NCBI GenBank assembly: GCA_963800705.1
Contig: CAWDBV010000005.1
Span: 558,001 to 622,000, forward strand
Source of the DNA: CAWDBV01 sp963800705
Lineage (GTDB): Bacteria > Actinomycetota > Thermoleophilia > Solirubrobacterales > 70-9
DNA length: 64,000 nucleotides
Direction of reading: 5' to 3'
Part shown: positions 46,801-56,070 of the stretch, in pieces
How the letters are laid out: the number at the start of each line of letters is the position of its first letter
Numbering within the stretch: position 1 is the first letter of the stretch
Made by a program: the position numbers and the translations under genes
The notes under the pieces: generated by a model
What the model saw: only the letters and a program-made list of their open reading frames with translations
Databases searched by the model: none
What the model was told of the DNA's origin: nothing

Positions 46801-47358
46801 ATGAGCAAGGAGACATGGAGGGGTATCGCAATCGGTGCCGTTTTGGCCGCGGCGGTGTCGATCACGCCGGCGTTCGCCGGATCGGCGCTCGACGCGGTCA
46901 GCTCGAAGAAAAAGAAGAAGGCGAAGGTCGTGCGCGGCCCAGCGGGCCCAGCGGGGCCAGCGGGCCCCGCCGGCGCGCAGGGACCGCCAGGTCCTCCGGG
47001 ACCCCCGGGCAGTGCCCGCGCCTCGGCGACGCTCGCGGTCTCGAGCTGCGAGGCCGCGATGGCCGACAACGACTGCGCCGGGGTCCGCAACGGAGTCACC
47101 GAGATGAAGCGCGTCAGCATGGGCGACTACTGCATCACCGCGCCGGGCATCGATGCACGAACCACGCCGGCCGCGATCACCGTCGACTCGCTCGACACCG
47201 ACTTCATGGTCGCCGACGGCGCCGCGGCCTACTTCAACTCGTTCGCCGGGCTCTGCGGCGACGACTCGAAGTTCGGGGTGCGAACGACGCGAATCGACAC
47301 CGCGACGGGCCAAACCCTGAGCAGCGACGACGTCGCGTTCACGATCGTGATCCCCTAG
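46801..47358 (+). CDS. Secreted collagen-like protein with Lys block
   Basis: A 185-residue exported protein. The signal peptide covers about 1-25 (VLAAAVSITPAFAG). SSKKKKKAKVVR precedes about 13 Gly-X-Y triplets (GPAGPAGPAGPAG, GPPGPPGPPG). The C-terminal domain (about 75-185) is compact with four cysteines. The layout matches the minus-strand protein at 43254, indicating one family. No anchor or tail is visible. It has its own promoter region after the terminator and converges on smc with a 7-base gap. Confidence 0.78.
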   Translation: MSKETWRGIAIGAVLAAAVSITPAFAGSALDAVSSKKKKKAKVVRGPAGPAGPAGPAGAQGPPGPPGPPGSARASATLAVSSCEAAMADNDCAGVRNGVTEMKRVSMGDYCITAPGIDARTTPAAITVDSLDTDFMVADGAAAYFNSFAGLCGDDSKFGVRTTRIDTATGQTLSSDDVAFTIVIP

Positions 47359-47365
47359 GTAAGCC

Positions 47366-50300
47366 TCAGGCGGCTTCGGCCCCGGCCTCGGCGAGCGGCG
47401 GCTCCGCGCCGCCCTCGTCGTCGCTGGCGCCGGGGTCGAGGCCGTGGTGGTCGTCGTCGCGGGGCAACTTGCGCGACACCACCTTGGTGATCCCGTCCTC
47501 GCCCATGCTGATCCCGTAGAGCGAGTCGGCGGCGTCCATGGTCCGCTTCTGGTGGGTGACGATCACGAACTGCGAGCGGTCCGAGAACCGGCGCACGACG
47601 CGCAGGAAGCGGTCGAGGTTGATGTCGTCGAGCGCGGCCTCGACCTCGTCGAGGATGTAGAAAGGGCACGGGCGGGCGAGCAGCACCGCGAAGACGAAGG
47701 CGAGCGCGACGAGCGACTTCTCGCCGCCCGAGAGCAGGCTGAGGCGGCGGGTCGACTTGCCGGCCGGGGTGACCTCGATCTCGATCCCGGCGCTGTCGAT
47801 CTCCTCCGACTCGACGTCGACTTCAGGCACTCCGTCCCCGCCTGTCCTTCGCCGTCATCGCCGGCGCCGTCCTGCGTCGGCGACCGGTCAGCGGCCGTGG
47901 GCTCTCCTCGACCTTGCGCAGCTTGCCGCGCCCGCCGGGGAAGAGCTCGCCGACCATCTCCTCGAAGTTGCGCGACGTGGCCTCGAAAGTCTCATCGAAG
48001 GCGGCGGTGATCTCCTTGTCGGTGCGCCGGATCAACTCCTGGAGCTCGCGCAGACCGCTCTCGAGGTCCTTTCGCTGCTCGGAGAGCGAGTCGACGTGTT
48101 CGCGGGCCTCGTTGTACTCGCGCTCGGCGAGCGGGTTGACCGGGCCGATCTGCTCGCGGCGCCGCGCCACCCGGGCGAGCTTGGTGTCGATCTCGCTCGC
48201 GCTCCTCCTCGGTGAGATCGCGCTCGGCGGCTGTGAGCTCGCGCTCGAGCCGGCCGGCCAGCTCCTCGAGCGTCGAGACGGTTTCGGTGTGGCGGTCGCG
48301 TAGCTGCGCGGCCTCGACCTCGGCGACCGTCACCGCTTCGCCGGCCTCGCGGAGCTCGGTCTGGATCCCGAACTCCTGCTGCGAGCACTCGCGCAGCTCG
48401 GCGGCGATCCCCTCGCTCGGGGCCTCGCCCCCGTCCTCATCGCCCGCGAACTGGAGCTCCTCGACCCGCTCACGGAGGCGGTCGGCGAGCGTCGCGAGCG
48501 CGTCCTCGAGCTTGCCGAGCCCCGGGAGCAGCTCGCGCTCGAGCTCGACCCTGGCGGTGAGCTGCTCGCGGTCGCGGCGGCGCGTCTCGCGGCTGCGCGC
48601 GGCGGCTTCGGCGTGGCGGCGCTCGGCGGCGAGCTCGGCCTCGATCTTCGCCCGTCGCACCGCTTCCGGGCTCGCCTCGGCGTCGTCGGCGGCGGCGCGC
48701 GCCTTGGCGAGCTCCTGCTCGGCGATCTCGAGCTCGCGGCGGGCGCGCTGCTCGGTGGTCTGGCGCTGCTCGAGCCGCAGCGCGAGCTCCTCGCGCGCCG
48801 AGCGGGCGAGCAGCGCCGGGTCGGTGGCGTCGCGCGGAAGCCGGCGCAGCTCGCCGACCGATCCGTCGAAGCAGTCTCCGTCGACCGTTACCGCGATGCC
48901 GCGGAAGCCCTCCGGGAGCGATGCGAGCTCGTCGACCAGCCACGTGTCGGCGAGCAGCCGCTCAGCGACCGGGCGGGCGCCCTCCTCGGTCTCGACCATC
49001 TCCAGCAGCGGCCGCGCGTCGTCGGTCGGCGGCTCGCCGCGCGAGGTCTCCGCGCCGTGGTCAGCGACCAGGGCCCTCGCCGCGCCCTCGGCGCGGTCGA
49101 GACGCCCGGTACCTTCGCCGATCGAGCCGACCACCGAAGCGCGAAGGCGCTCGCCGAGCGCTGCCGAAAGAGCGTGCTCGATCCCCGGGGCGGCCTGGAT
49201 CATCCCGGCGAGAAGATCGTCGCCGTCGGCGCCGAGCGCCGCCGCGAGGCGCGCCTCGACCGCTGCCAGCTCCCCCGCCAGCTCGCCGCGCAGCCGGGCG
49301 GCCTTGTCGGCCTCGGCGCGGGCGCCGTCGCGCTTGTCGACCGCCTCGCGGACCTCGGCGGCGCCCTTCATCGTCGCGTCGAGCTCGGCGAGCTCGGACT
49401 CGAGCTCGGCGATCCGGCCCGCGAGCGCTTCGTCGTCGTCCTCGGTGAGCTCGTCGAGGCGCAGCTGGCGCTCGCCGAGCCCGGCGCGGAGCTGGAGCAT
49501 CGCGGTGCGGACGCCGTCGCGGCGGGCGCCGACCCGGTCGAGGGTGCTGCGCGCCTCGAGCAGGCGCTCGCCGCGGTCGCGGCGGGCGCGGTCGCCGGCG
49601 GCGATCCGCTCCTCGATCGCGGTGCGGCGCTTCGCGACTTCGGCGAGACGCTCCTCGATCTTGTCGCGCCGCTCGCGCCCCGTGGCGACGGTCTTCTCGG
49701 CGGCGGCAAGGCTCGCGTCGGCGCCGCGGAGATCGGCGGCGACGAGCTCGGCGCGGAGCTCGTCCTCTTCGCGCTGCAGCCGCGCGCCGCGCTCGGCGGC
49801 CTCGGCCTGTGCCTTCAGCGGCCGCATCCGCGAGCGCGCCTCGCGCTCGACGTCGATCGCGCGGTCGAGGTTCTCGCGCGTGCGCTCGAGCTTGAGCTGG
49901 GCGCGGTGGCGGCGCTTTCGGTGCTTGCCGAGGCCGGCCGACTCCTCGATCAGCAGCCGGCGCTCACGCGGCTTCGAGCTCACGATCTGCTCGACGCGGC
50001 CCTGGCTGATCACCGAATGCATCTCGCGGCCGAGGTTGGTGTCGGCGAGCGCGTCGAGGATGTCGGAGAGCCGGCAGCGGGCGTCGTTCAAGCGGTATTC
50101 GCTGTCGCCGGAGCGCTCGACGCGGCGCTTGATCGAGAGCTCGGAGAACTCGCTGTTGGCGCGGCCCTCGGAGTTGTCGATAACGACCTCGACCTCGGCG
50201 AAGCGCCTCGGCGAGGAGCCTTTGCCGCCGGCGAAGATCAAGTCGGTCATCGAGGCGCCGCGGATGGCCGAGGGACTCTGCTCGCCGAGCGCCCAGAGCA

Positions 50301-50430
50301 CGGCGTCGGTGATGTTCGACTTGCCGCAACCGTTCGGGCCCACGATCACGCTGACGCCGGGCGAGAAGTTAAGCCTCGTCCGGTCGGGAAAGGACTTGAA
50401 GCCCTTCAGCGATAGAGATTTCAGGTACAT
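47366..50430 (-). CDS. smc: Chromosome segregation protein SMC (three frameshifts)
   Basis: The SMC ATPase that loops and segregates the chromosome. The N-terminal head has FKSFPDRTRLNF and the Walker A GPNGCGKSNITDA (32-44), with RVEQIVSSKPRERR following. Long coiled coils flank a hinge at about 400-520. The C-terminal head has LSGGEKSLVALAFVFAVLLARPCPFYILDEVEAALDD, with signature and Walker B motifs. Frame breaks lie near 48195 (extra base), 47893 and 47838 (missing bases). Repaired length is about 1021 residues, somewhat short. All motifs needed for function are present, so errors are likelier than decay. It overlaps rnc by one base. Confidence 0.94.
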
Positions 50431-51110
50431 CAGTTGCGCATTCTCTCGAGAGCCTGCTCGGCTGCGGCCTGTTCAGCTTCCTTCTTCGATCGGCCGGAAC
50501 CGGCGCCAAGCTCCTCGCCTTTGGCGCTCGCGCTCACCTCGAACACCTTGGCGTGTGGCGGGCCTTGCTCTTGAACGACCTCGTAGCTTACGGTCAGTCC
50601 GGTGCGGGCGAGCCGTTCCTGGAGCTCGGACTTGAAGTCGAGCTGGGTCTCGGTCGCGAACGCGATCTGCTCCGAGAACGCCTTGACCACGGCCGCGGCC
50701 GTGGTGTCGAAGCCGTGCGTGGTGAAGCAGGCCCCGATGACGGCTTCGGTGATCTCCGCCATCGGGCGCTCGGCGGCGATCAGGGTCTCGACCTCGAGCC
50801 CGGAGCCGTCGGCCGGCGCCTCGCCGACGATCCTGGCCGGGATCTCGAGGTCGAGGGCGACCGCTGCGCAGGCGCGGCCGCTGACGGCCTGGTTGTGGAT
50901 CTTGGTCAGCTCGCCGCTGTCGGCCTCGGGATAGACGCGGACGAGCTCGGCGGCGACCGAGAGCCCGAGGACGCTGTCGCCGAGGAACGCGAGCCGCTCG
51001 TAGGACTCGGTCCGCTCCCCGGCCCAGGAGGAGTGTCTGAGTGCCTGCCGGCGCAGCTCTTCGGGCGTGTCCTCGAACAGCTCCACCAGCGCGGCGGTGT
51101 GGGAGGTCAT
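50430..51110 (-). CDS. rnc: Ribonuclease III
   Basis: A 226-residue double-strand RNA endonuclease for rRNA and mRNA processing. The catalytic signature appears as YERLAFLGDSVLGLSVAAEL, with the second acidic motif in AEITEAVIGACF. The C-terminal dsRNA-binding domain (about 150-225) shows FKSELQERLARTGLTVSYEVV and GSGRSKKEAEQAAAEQAL. Position between acpP and smc is the conserved order. Confidence 0.95.
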   Translation of the reverse strand: MTSHTAALVELFEDTPEELRRQALRHSSWAGERTESYERLAFLGDSVLGLSVAAELVRVYPEADSGELTKIHNQAVSGRACAAVALDLEIPARIVGEAPADGSGLEVETLIAAERPMAEITEAVIGACFTTHGFDTTAAAVVKAFSEQIAFATETQLDFKSELQERLARTGLTVSYEVVQEQGPPHAKVFEVSASAKGEELGAGSGRSKKEAEQAAAEQALERMRN

Positions 51111-51133
51111 CGGTGCGGCTGTCGCTCTCCCTC

Positions 51134-51385
51134 CTAGTTGCCCGCGGGCACCCGATCGCAGACGAAGTCGACCGCCTGGCCGACCGTCTCGATGCCGGCG
51201 GCCTCCTCCTCGCTCATCCTGATCTTGTAGCGGTCCTCGAGCTCCATGACGAGCTCGTAGAGGTCGAGCGAGTCGGCGTCGAGGTCCTCGCGGAAGAGGG
51301 TCGCGTCGTTGATCTTGCCCGGGTCGACCTCGAGCTCGGTGGATAGGTGGTTCCGGACCAGGTTGAGCACTTCATCGCGATCCAT
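51134..51385 (-). CDS. acpP: Acyl carrier protein
   Basis: An 83-residue acidic four-helix protein that carries acyl chains on 4'-phosphopantetheine attached to the Ser of DADSLDLYELVMELED. MDRDEVLNLVRNHLSTELEVD is a typical start, with the ATG at 51385. CoaD, which makes the prosthetic group precursor, and PlsX, which uses acyl-ACP, are encoded nearby. It lies 49 bases after plsX. Confidence 0.95.
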   Translation of the reverse strand: MDRDEVLNLVRNHLSTELEVDPGKINDATLFREDLDADSLDLYELVMELEDRYKIRMSEEEAAGIETVGQAVDFVCDRVPAGN

Positions 51386-51434
51386 CGGCGGATTGTCGCA
51401 GGCGCCCCCGGACGCGCAGCAGAGGAGGCGCCGC

Positions 51435-52470
51435 TTATGTTGAGCGGAGCGCCTCGCGGGTCGCGCCTGAGGCCTCGAGGCGCTCGGCGGTGCGCTCGAC
51501 GGCGCGCTCGCGCACGGCGCGGTCGGCGAGCCGGACCGCGTTCGCGATCCCCTCCGCGCTCGAGCCCCCGTGGGCGACGACCGCGATCCCGCGCAGCCCG
51601 AGCAGGATCGCGCCACCGACCGAGTTCGGGTCGAGGCTGGCGCGCAGGCTGCCCATCGCCGGGCGCATCATCAGCCCGCCGACCGCGGAGACCGGGTTCG
51701 AGCGCGCCGCCCCACGGACCGCGCCGGCGACCGCGCGCGCGGTGCCCTCCATCAGCTTCAGCGCCACGTTCCCGGTGAAGCCGTCGGTGACGACGACGTC
51801 GGCGGCCCCGTCGAGCAGCTCCGAGCCCTCGATGTTGCCCGCGAACTCGATCCCGTCGCTCGCGGCGAGCGCCGCGTGGGCCTCGGCGACGTCCGGGGTT
51901 CCCTTCTTCGATTCCTGCCCCACTGAAAGGAGGGCGACGCGAGGGTTCGGGCGGTCTAGAACAGCCTCGCTGAACGCGGCCCCGAGGTGCGCGAACTGGA
52001 TCAGGTGCTGGGGGCGGACCTCGACGTTCGCGCCCACGTCCAGGAACAGGACATGACGGCCGGCTGCTCCGCTTCGCGTCCGCTGCCGCCGCAGGTATCG
52101 GGACCTGCGCGGCGAGCGCCGGGCGGTGCACGCCCTTGAGCCGCTTGAGCGCGAACAGCGCCGCGGTCATCGTCGCCCCGGTCGACCCGGCACTGACCAA
52201 CGCCGCCGAGTTCCCGGCCGCGACATCGGCCGCCGCCATCACCACCGAGGCGCCCTCCTTGCCGCGGACCGCGGCGACCGGCTCCTCGTCGTTCGTGATC
52301 GACTCGCTGCTCGCGATCACCTCGACGCCGTCGGGGGGATCGGACAATTCGGCCGGCGGGCCGAAGACCCGTACCGCGATGCCGTCGGCGGCCGCGATCC
52401 CGGCGCCCTCGAGTATCAGTCCGGGGCCGCCGTCGGCGCCGAACCCGTCGAGCGCCACCGGGGTGGCCAC
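51435..52470 (-). CDS. plsX: Phosphate acyltransferase PlsX (frameshifted, with embedded palindrome)
   Basis: PlsX converts acyl-ACP to acyl-phosphate for phospholipid synthesis. VALDGFGADGGP at the N-terminus, VSAGSTGATMTAALFALKRLKGVHRPALA, then LFLDVGANVEVRPQHLIQFA and DVVVTDGFTGNVALKLMEG are family signatures. About 345 residues after repair. Near 52055-52090 the frame breaks (one extra base), exactly at a TTCG palindrome encoding AAADAKRSS, which is absent from typical PlsX. The palindrome may have been inserted in the gene, or the hairpin may have caused a sequencing error. Start is GTG 52470. Gene order rpmF-plsX-acpP is conserved. Confidence 0.92.
52060..52090. repeat. TTCG-loop palindrome copy 5 (inside plsX)
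   Basis: CTCCGCTTCGCGTCCG is identical over 16 bases to the copy at 27878-27909 and is flanked by GGCCGGCTG and CTGCCGCC, giving an imperfect hairpin. It coincides with extra residues and a frame break in plsX. Confidence 0.55.
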
Positions 52471-52473
52471 GCC

Positions 52474-52716
52474 CTACTCCTGCGCTTCTTGGTCTGCCGC
52501 TTCCTGCTTGGCGGCTTCCTTCGCCGCCAGCTCCTCGGCGGTCGGGAAGGTGATCACCTCGCGCCCGGCGTAGGTGCCGCAGGTCGGGCAGACGCGATGC
52601 GGCAGCCGCATGCTGTGGCAGCGCGGGCACTCGTTGAGGCGCGGCGCGCTGACCTTGTGAGTAGCGCGGCGCTTGTCGCGCCGCGTCCTCGAAGTTCTCT
52701 TCTTCGGTACCGCCAT
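52474..52716 (-). CDS. rpmF: 50S ribosomal protein L32 (extended)
   Basis: An 80-residue ribosomal protein. MAVPKKRTSRTRRDKRRATHK is the usual L32 start, followed by the zinc-ribbon pairs CPRCHSMRLPHRVCPTCGTYAGREV. The C-terminus is extended by about 20 acidic, Ala/Glu-rich residues, an actinobacterial tendency. It is 3 bases upstream of plsX. yceD, the usual upstream neighbour, is separated here by a secreted-protein gene. Confidence 0.95.
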   Translation of the reverse strand: MAVPKKRTSRTRRDKRRATHKVSAPRLNECPRCHSMRLPHRVCPTCGTYAGREVITFPTAEELAAKEAAKQEAADQEAQE

Positions 52717-52733
52717 GAGGCGGGTGATGGTAG

Positions 52734-53486
52734 CTACTTCTTGGGCTTGCGCCGCACGCACTTGCCGCGGCGGAGCTTGCGGCCCTTCTTGCACTTCTTG
52801 CTGCTGCCACCCAGCTTGGCGGCGGTCGCGGGTGCCGCGGGCGGCGAGAGGTTCGGCCCGATCAGCGGCGGGTTGATCCCGTCGCCCGGCCTGAACAGGG
52901 TCGCGTTGATGTTCAGCAGCCGCATCGGGGTGAAGCCCGAGAATCCGTAGGTGCTGGGCGGGGCGATAAATCCGGCGGTCTCGTTCAGCGCCACGTTGTT
53001 TCCGGTCGCGACCAAACCATGCGCGTCGGTTCCCGCGGCGGTCGTCACATCGACCGGGACGTCCCCGGCAGACTCGGTGGAGCGGCCGAGTATGTCGCCG
53101 CCCTGAACCGGGATGCTGGTCGTGTGGGGAGTGACTGTGTTGGGGGCAATCGTCTCGAAGGCGCTCAGTCCGACCACCCTGAACCCGTTGACGCCGTCGG
53201 GGCGCCAGATCACGGCCCGCGCCATGCCGGGCGTCGTCGTCCCCCCGGCCATCGACCACGAGGTCACCGTCCAGTTGCCGGGCGGCACCACGTAGGAGGC
53301 CTGGTTCAGGGCGCTGTTGAGCTGGATATGGGTGCAGAAGGTGCAGGGCGCACCGCTGGTCGGTACCGGTGTCGAGCCGATGAAGCGATTCTCGGCGGCG
53401 GCCTGGCCTGCGCAGGCAGCTGCGAGCACAGCGGCGGCCGCGAGCGCGCCCGCCAGGCTCCTCAGACGTGACCTCCTCCAGATCAC
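52734..53486 (-). CDS. Secreted protein with cationic C-x10-C tail
   Basis: About 250 residues, exported, function unknown. GTG 53486 gives an N-terminus of basic residues then LAGALAAAAVLAAACAGQAAA, a clear signal peptide; a frame start at 53543 adds only promoter-like sequence. The mature part is beta-rich with CTFCTHIQLNSALNQASYVVPPG near the N-terminus. After a Pro/Ala linker the last 21 residues are Lys/Arg-rich with two cysteines ten apart, as in the genes at 11414 and 40145. It splits the conserved pair yceD-rpmF. Confidence 0.78.
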   Translation of the reverse strand: MIWRRSRLRSLAGALAAAAVLAAACAGQAAAENRFIGSTPVPTSGAPCTFCTHIQLNSALNQASYVVPPGNWTVTSWSMAGGTTTPGMARAVIWRPDGVNGFRVVGLSAFETIAPNTVTPHTTSIPVQGGDILGRSTESAGDVPVDVTTAAGTDAHGLVATGNNVALNETAGFIAPPSTYGFSGFTPMRLLNINATLFRPGDGINPPLIGPNLSPPAAPATAAKLGGSSKKCKKGRKLRRGKCVRRKPKK

Positions 53487-53568
53487 GCCGGGCAACCTAA
53501 CACTTTTCAGTACCGCGTGAGTCAGGTAGCGGCCGAAGGTCAAGCTCCAAGTAAGTGATTGTCAATGT

Positions 53569-54087
53569 TCATTTCAATTGGTCGAGCTTCGCCCAGCGCG
53601 GATCGCGGCGGCCACCGTGCTCGTGCTCGGCCGGGTCGGCGTCGTTGAGCGGCGCTCCGCAGACATCGCAGAGCCCGAGGCATTCGGTGCGGCAGAGCGG
53701 CTGCTGGGGCATCGCGAGCACGAGCGCGTCGTCGGCCCAGCGCGCGACGTCGACCTCGTGGCCCTCGACGTAGGGACTGCGCAGCTCCTCGTCGGAGGTT
53801 CGCTGTTCCTCGACCTCGCGGACATCGATCTCGAGCTCGAACGAGGCCGGCTCGAGGCAGCGGACGCAGGTTCCATCGATCCGCGCCGCGAAGGTCAGGT
53901 GCAGCGCCCAGCCGCCGCTCGTCCTCGAGACCTCGAGCCTGCCCTCCCCACCCTCGACGGCCGGCACGTAGTCCTGACCGCCGACGTGGATCGTCGAGGG
54001 GTCGAGGGGCACCTCGAGCCGCCTGCCCTGGCCGTGCTCGAGCGCCAACCGGCCGAGATCGATCGTTCCGCTGCTCAGCTTGGCCAC
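53569..54087 (-). CDS. yceD: YceD / DUF177 family protein
   Basis: A 172-residue protein of the DUF177 family, linked in other bacteria to 23S rRNA or 50S assembly. The domain core RIDGTCVRCLEPASFELEIDVREVEEQ and the cysteine-rich end CLGLCDVCGAPLNDADP are typical. Start is GTG 54087. It normally precedes rpmF directly. It diverges from the methyltransferase at 54104 with almost no gap. Confidence 0.9.
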   Translation of the reverse strand: MAKLSSGTIDLGRLALEHGQGRRLEVPLDPSTIHVGGQDYVPAVEGGEGRLEVSRTSGGWALHLTFAARIDGTCVRCLEPASFELEIDVREVEEQRTSDEELRSPYVEGHEVDVARWADDALVLAMPQQPLCRTECLGLCDVCGAPLNDADPAEHEHGGRRDPRWAKLDQLK

Positions 54088-54103
54088 TAGTCTCAGGGTA
54101 CCC

Positions 54104-54646
54104 GTGGCCCCGCAGTTTCACCAGGACCCGAACACCTACCTAGACCGGATCCGCTCGGCGTTCCCACGCTACGACGAGCTCCAGGCCGAAGCGGTGAAGG
54201 CGATCCCGTTCGCCCCCGAGCGCGTCCTCGACCTCGGCATGGGCACCGGCCAGACCGCCAACGTCCTGCTCGAGACCTACCCCGACGCCTGGATCATCGG
54301 CCTCGACGCCAGCGCCGAGATGGTCTTCCGGGCCCGCCAGGACTACGACGACGTGCAGCTGGCGCGGATGGAGGACCCGCTCCCCGACGGCCCCTGGGAC
54401 CTGGTGATCTCGGTGCTCTCCACGCATCACCTGACCTCGGACGAGAAGAAGAGCCTCTTCCGCCGCGTGCGCTCCGAGGCGAAGGCGCTCGTGCTCGGGG
54501 ACCAGGTCAAGACCGACAAGCAGACGCTCGAGCCCGAAGCCGGCGTCGACTACCTCGAGACCGCCGAGGACCTGGCGGAGTGGGCCGGCGGCGAGGTGAC
54601 CTGGACAGCCGACGACCTCGCCGTGATCCGCGCGGTCTACGACTGA
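54104..54646 (+). CDS. Class I SAM-dependent methyltransferase
   Basis: A 180-residue methyltransferase of unknown substrate. Motif I is VLDLGMGTGQTA, then GLDASAEMVFRARQ (acidic ribose contact), and DLVISVLSTHHLT (motif IV). GTG 54104 was chosen because an upstream TTG at 54080 would overlap the yceD start. It overlaps the next SDR gene by one base (TGATG), so the pair is an operon. These two plus-strand genes interrupt the minus-strand superoperon. Confidence 0.82.
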   Translation: MAPQFHQDPNTYLDRIRSAFPRYDELQAEAVKAIPFAPERVLDLGMGTGQTANVLLETYPDAWIIGLDASAEMVFRARQDYDDVQLARMEDPLPDGPWDLVISVLSTHHLTSDEKKSLFRRVRSEAKALVLGDQVKTDKQTLEPEAGVDYLETAEDLAEWAGGEVTWTADDLAVIRAVYD

Positions 54647-55353
54647 TGGCGGCCGCGGAATCACGCCGGGCGCTGGTCACCGGCGCGGCACACGGGATCG
54701 GAGCCGCGATCGCCGAGTGGCTGCGCGCCGACGGCCATGAGGTGACGACGCTCGACCGCGCGCCCGGCTGCGATCTCGAGCTCGACCTCGTCGCCGACTC
54801 ACTCCCCGACCTCTCGGACATCGATGTCTGCGTCTCCAACGCGGCCCTCACCGACACGGTCGCGCCGGCACACAAGATGACCGCCGAGCAGTGGGGCGGC
54901 GACATCGACGTCAACCTGACCGGCGCCTTCAAGGCCGTCCAGGCCTGCCTCCCCGGAATGCGCGAGCGCCGCTGGGGGCGGATCGTCGTCATCTCCTCCG
55001 GCGCCGCGGTCAACGGGCTGCCAGGCCAGGTCGCCTACTCGGCCTCGAAGGCGGGTCTGCTCGGGATGGTGAAGACGCTCGCCGCCGAGGGGGTTCGGCG
55101 CGGCATCACCGCGAACGCCGTCCTGCCGGGAATGGTGGCGACCGAGAAGGTGCGGGCGATGCCGGACGAGATCCTCGAGCAGCTCAAGGAGGTGGTGCCG
55201 GCGGGGCGGATGGCCGAGCCGGACGAGGTCGCCTCGCTGGTCGCGTTCCTCGCCTCCGAGGACGCCGGCTACATCACTGGCCAGACCGTCGGCATCGACG
55301 GCGGCCTGCCGCTCAACACCTTCACTCTGGGCTCGCAGAAGCGCGGCGACTGA
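54646..55353 (+). CDS. Short-chain dehydrogenase/reductase, FabG-like
   Basis: A 235-residue NAD(P)-dependent oxidoreductase. The nucleotide motif TGAAHGIGAAIAEWL, VSNAALTD (NAA/NNAG motif), catalytic Ser in VISSGAA, and YSASKAG (Tyr-x3-Lys) are all present. DAGYITGQTVGIDGGLPL is the usual C-terminal pattern. It could be a 3-oxoacyl-ACP reductase given nearby fatty-acid genes, but substrate cannot be assigned. Its 3' end overlaps the convergent 260-residue gene by 85 bases. Confidence 0.87.
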   Translation: MAAAESRRALVTGAAHGIGAAIAEWLRADGHEVTTLDRAPGCDLELDLVADSLPDLSDIDVCVSNAALTDTVAPAHKMTAEQWGGDIDVNLTGAFKAVQACLPGMRERRWGRIVVISSGAAVNGLPGQVAYSASKAGLLGMVKTLAAEGVRRGITANAVLPGMVATEKVRAMPDEILEQLKEVVPAGRMAEPDEVASLVAFLASEDAGYITGQTVGIDGGLPLNTFTLGSQKRGD

Positions 55354-56051
55354 CCCCAGCAGTCGAGCCCGTAGCGCTCCCAGTGGCTGTCGGGGATGTC
55401 GGCCGGGTCCTTGTACCAGTGCCAGATGCACGGATCGCGCTCGAAGTCCTCGGGCGGCTCGGAGGGATAGACGGGATAGCCGATCCAGTTGATCGGCCCG
55501 ATCTCGTTCATGAACGCGCAGTGGGTGCAGTAGAGCGGGAAGCCCTCGCGCCCGTATGACCAGTCGTGGGCCTCGTCGGTGACGCCCCAGCCGTCGGGCC
55601 CGTAGCGGCCGTTTCGAACCAGCCGCTGTCCGGAGCCGCAGGGGTTCATCGTGAAGGTGAGCTTGTCGTCCTCCTCGGCGATCTCGAACGAGCCCGGGTT
55701 CGGGCCGACGCCGCTGGTCGAGTGGGCGCGCCAGGTCGCGGCGAGCGCACGGGCGATCAGCTTGCGGTCGCTGGCGTCGATCTTCTCGACCTGGGGCTTC
55801 CAGCTCCGCTCGAGGCTCCACTCCCAGGCCTCGCGGACGCCTTCGTCGCCGAGCTTCTCCTTGATGAACGAGATCAGCCCCGCGGTACCGTCGACGAGCA
55901 GGTCGTGCATGAACTGCGACTCGTGCTTCATCTCCTCGCAGAGCTGCTTCGCCCGCTCGCTGTCACCGCGATCGATCGCCTCGATCGCGCGCTCCATCGT
56001 CGGCCGCGACATATCGGCCAGCTCATCGTCTGAGAACCATCGCTCGCTCAT
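55269..56051 (-). CDS. Uncharacterised protein with Cys motifs
   Basis: A 260-residue soluble protein. An N-terminal helical part (MSERWFSDDELADMSRPTMERAIEAIDRG) is followed by TFTMNPCGSGQRLVR, YCTHCAFMNE and DCWGQ, suggesting a metal or cofactor site. The pattern seems conserved in a family I cannot name. Its 3' end overlaps the SDR by 85 bases; the last 25 residues may not be real if a stop has been lost. A TTCG palindrome lies just upstream. Confidence 0.7.
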   Translation of the reverse strand: MSERWFSDDELADMSRPTMERAIEAIDRGDSERAKQLCEEMKHESQFMHDLLVDGTAGLISFIKEKLGDEGVREAWEWSLERSWKPQVEKIDASDRKLIARALAATWRAHSTSGVGPNPGSFEIAEEDDKLTFTMNPCGSGQRLVRNGRYGPDGWGVTDEAHDWSYGREGFPLYCTHCAFMNEIGPINWIGYPVYPSEPPEDFERDPCIWHWYKDPADIPDSHWERYGLDCWGQSPRFCEPRVKVLSGRPPSMPTVWPVM

Positions 56052-56070
56052 CTCGCTCTCCTCTCATAAA

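Noticed and set aside
48212..50635. Two overlapping long plus-strand frames opposite smc
   Set aside because: They are Ser/Arg- or Ala/Leu-rich shadows of the smc coiled coil.
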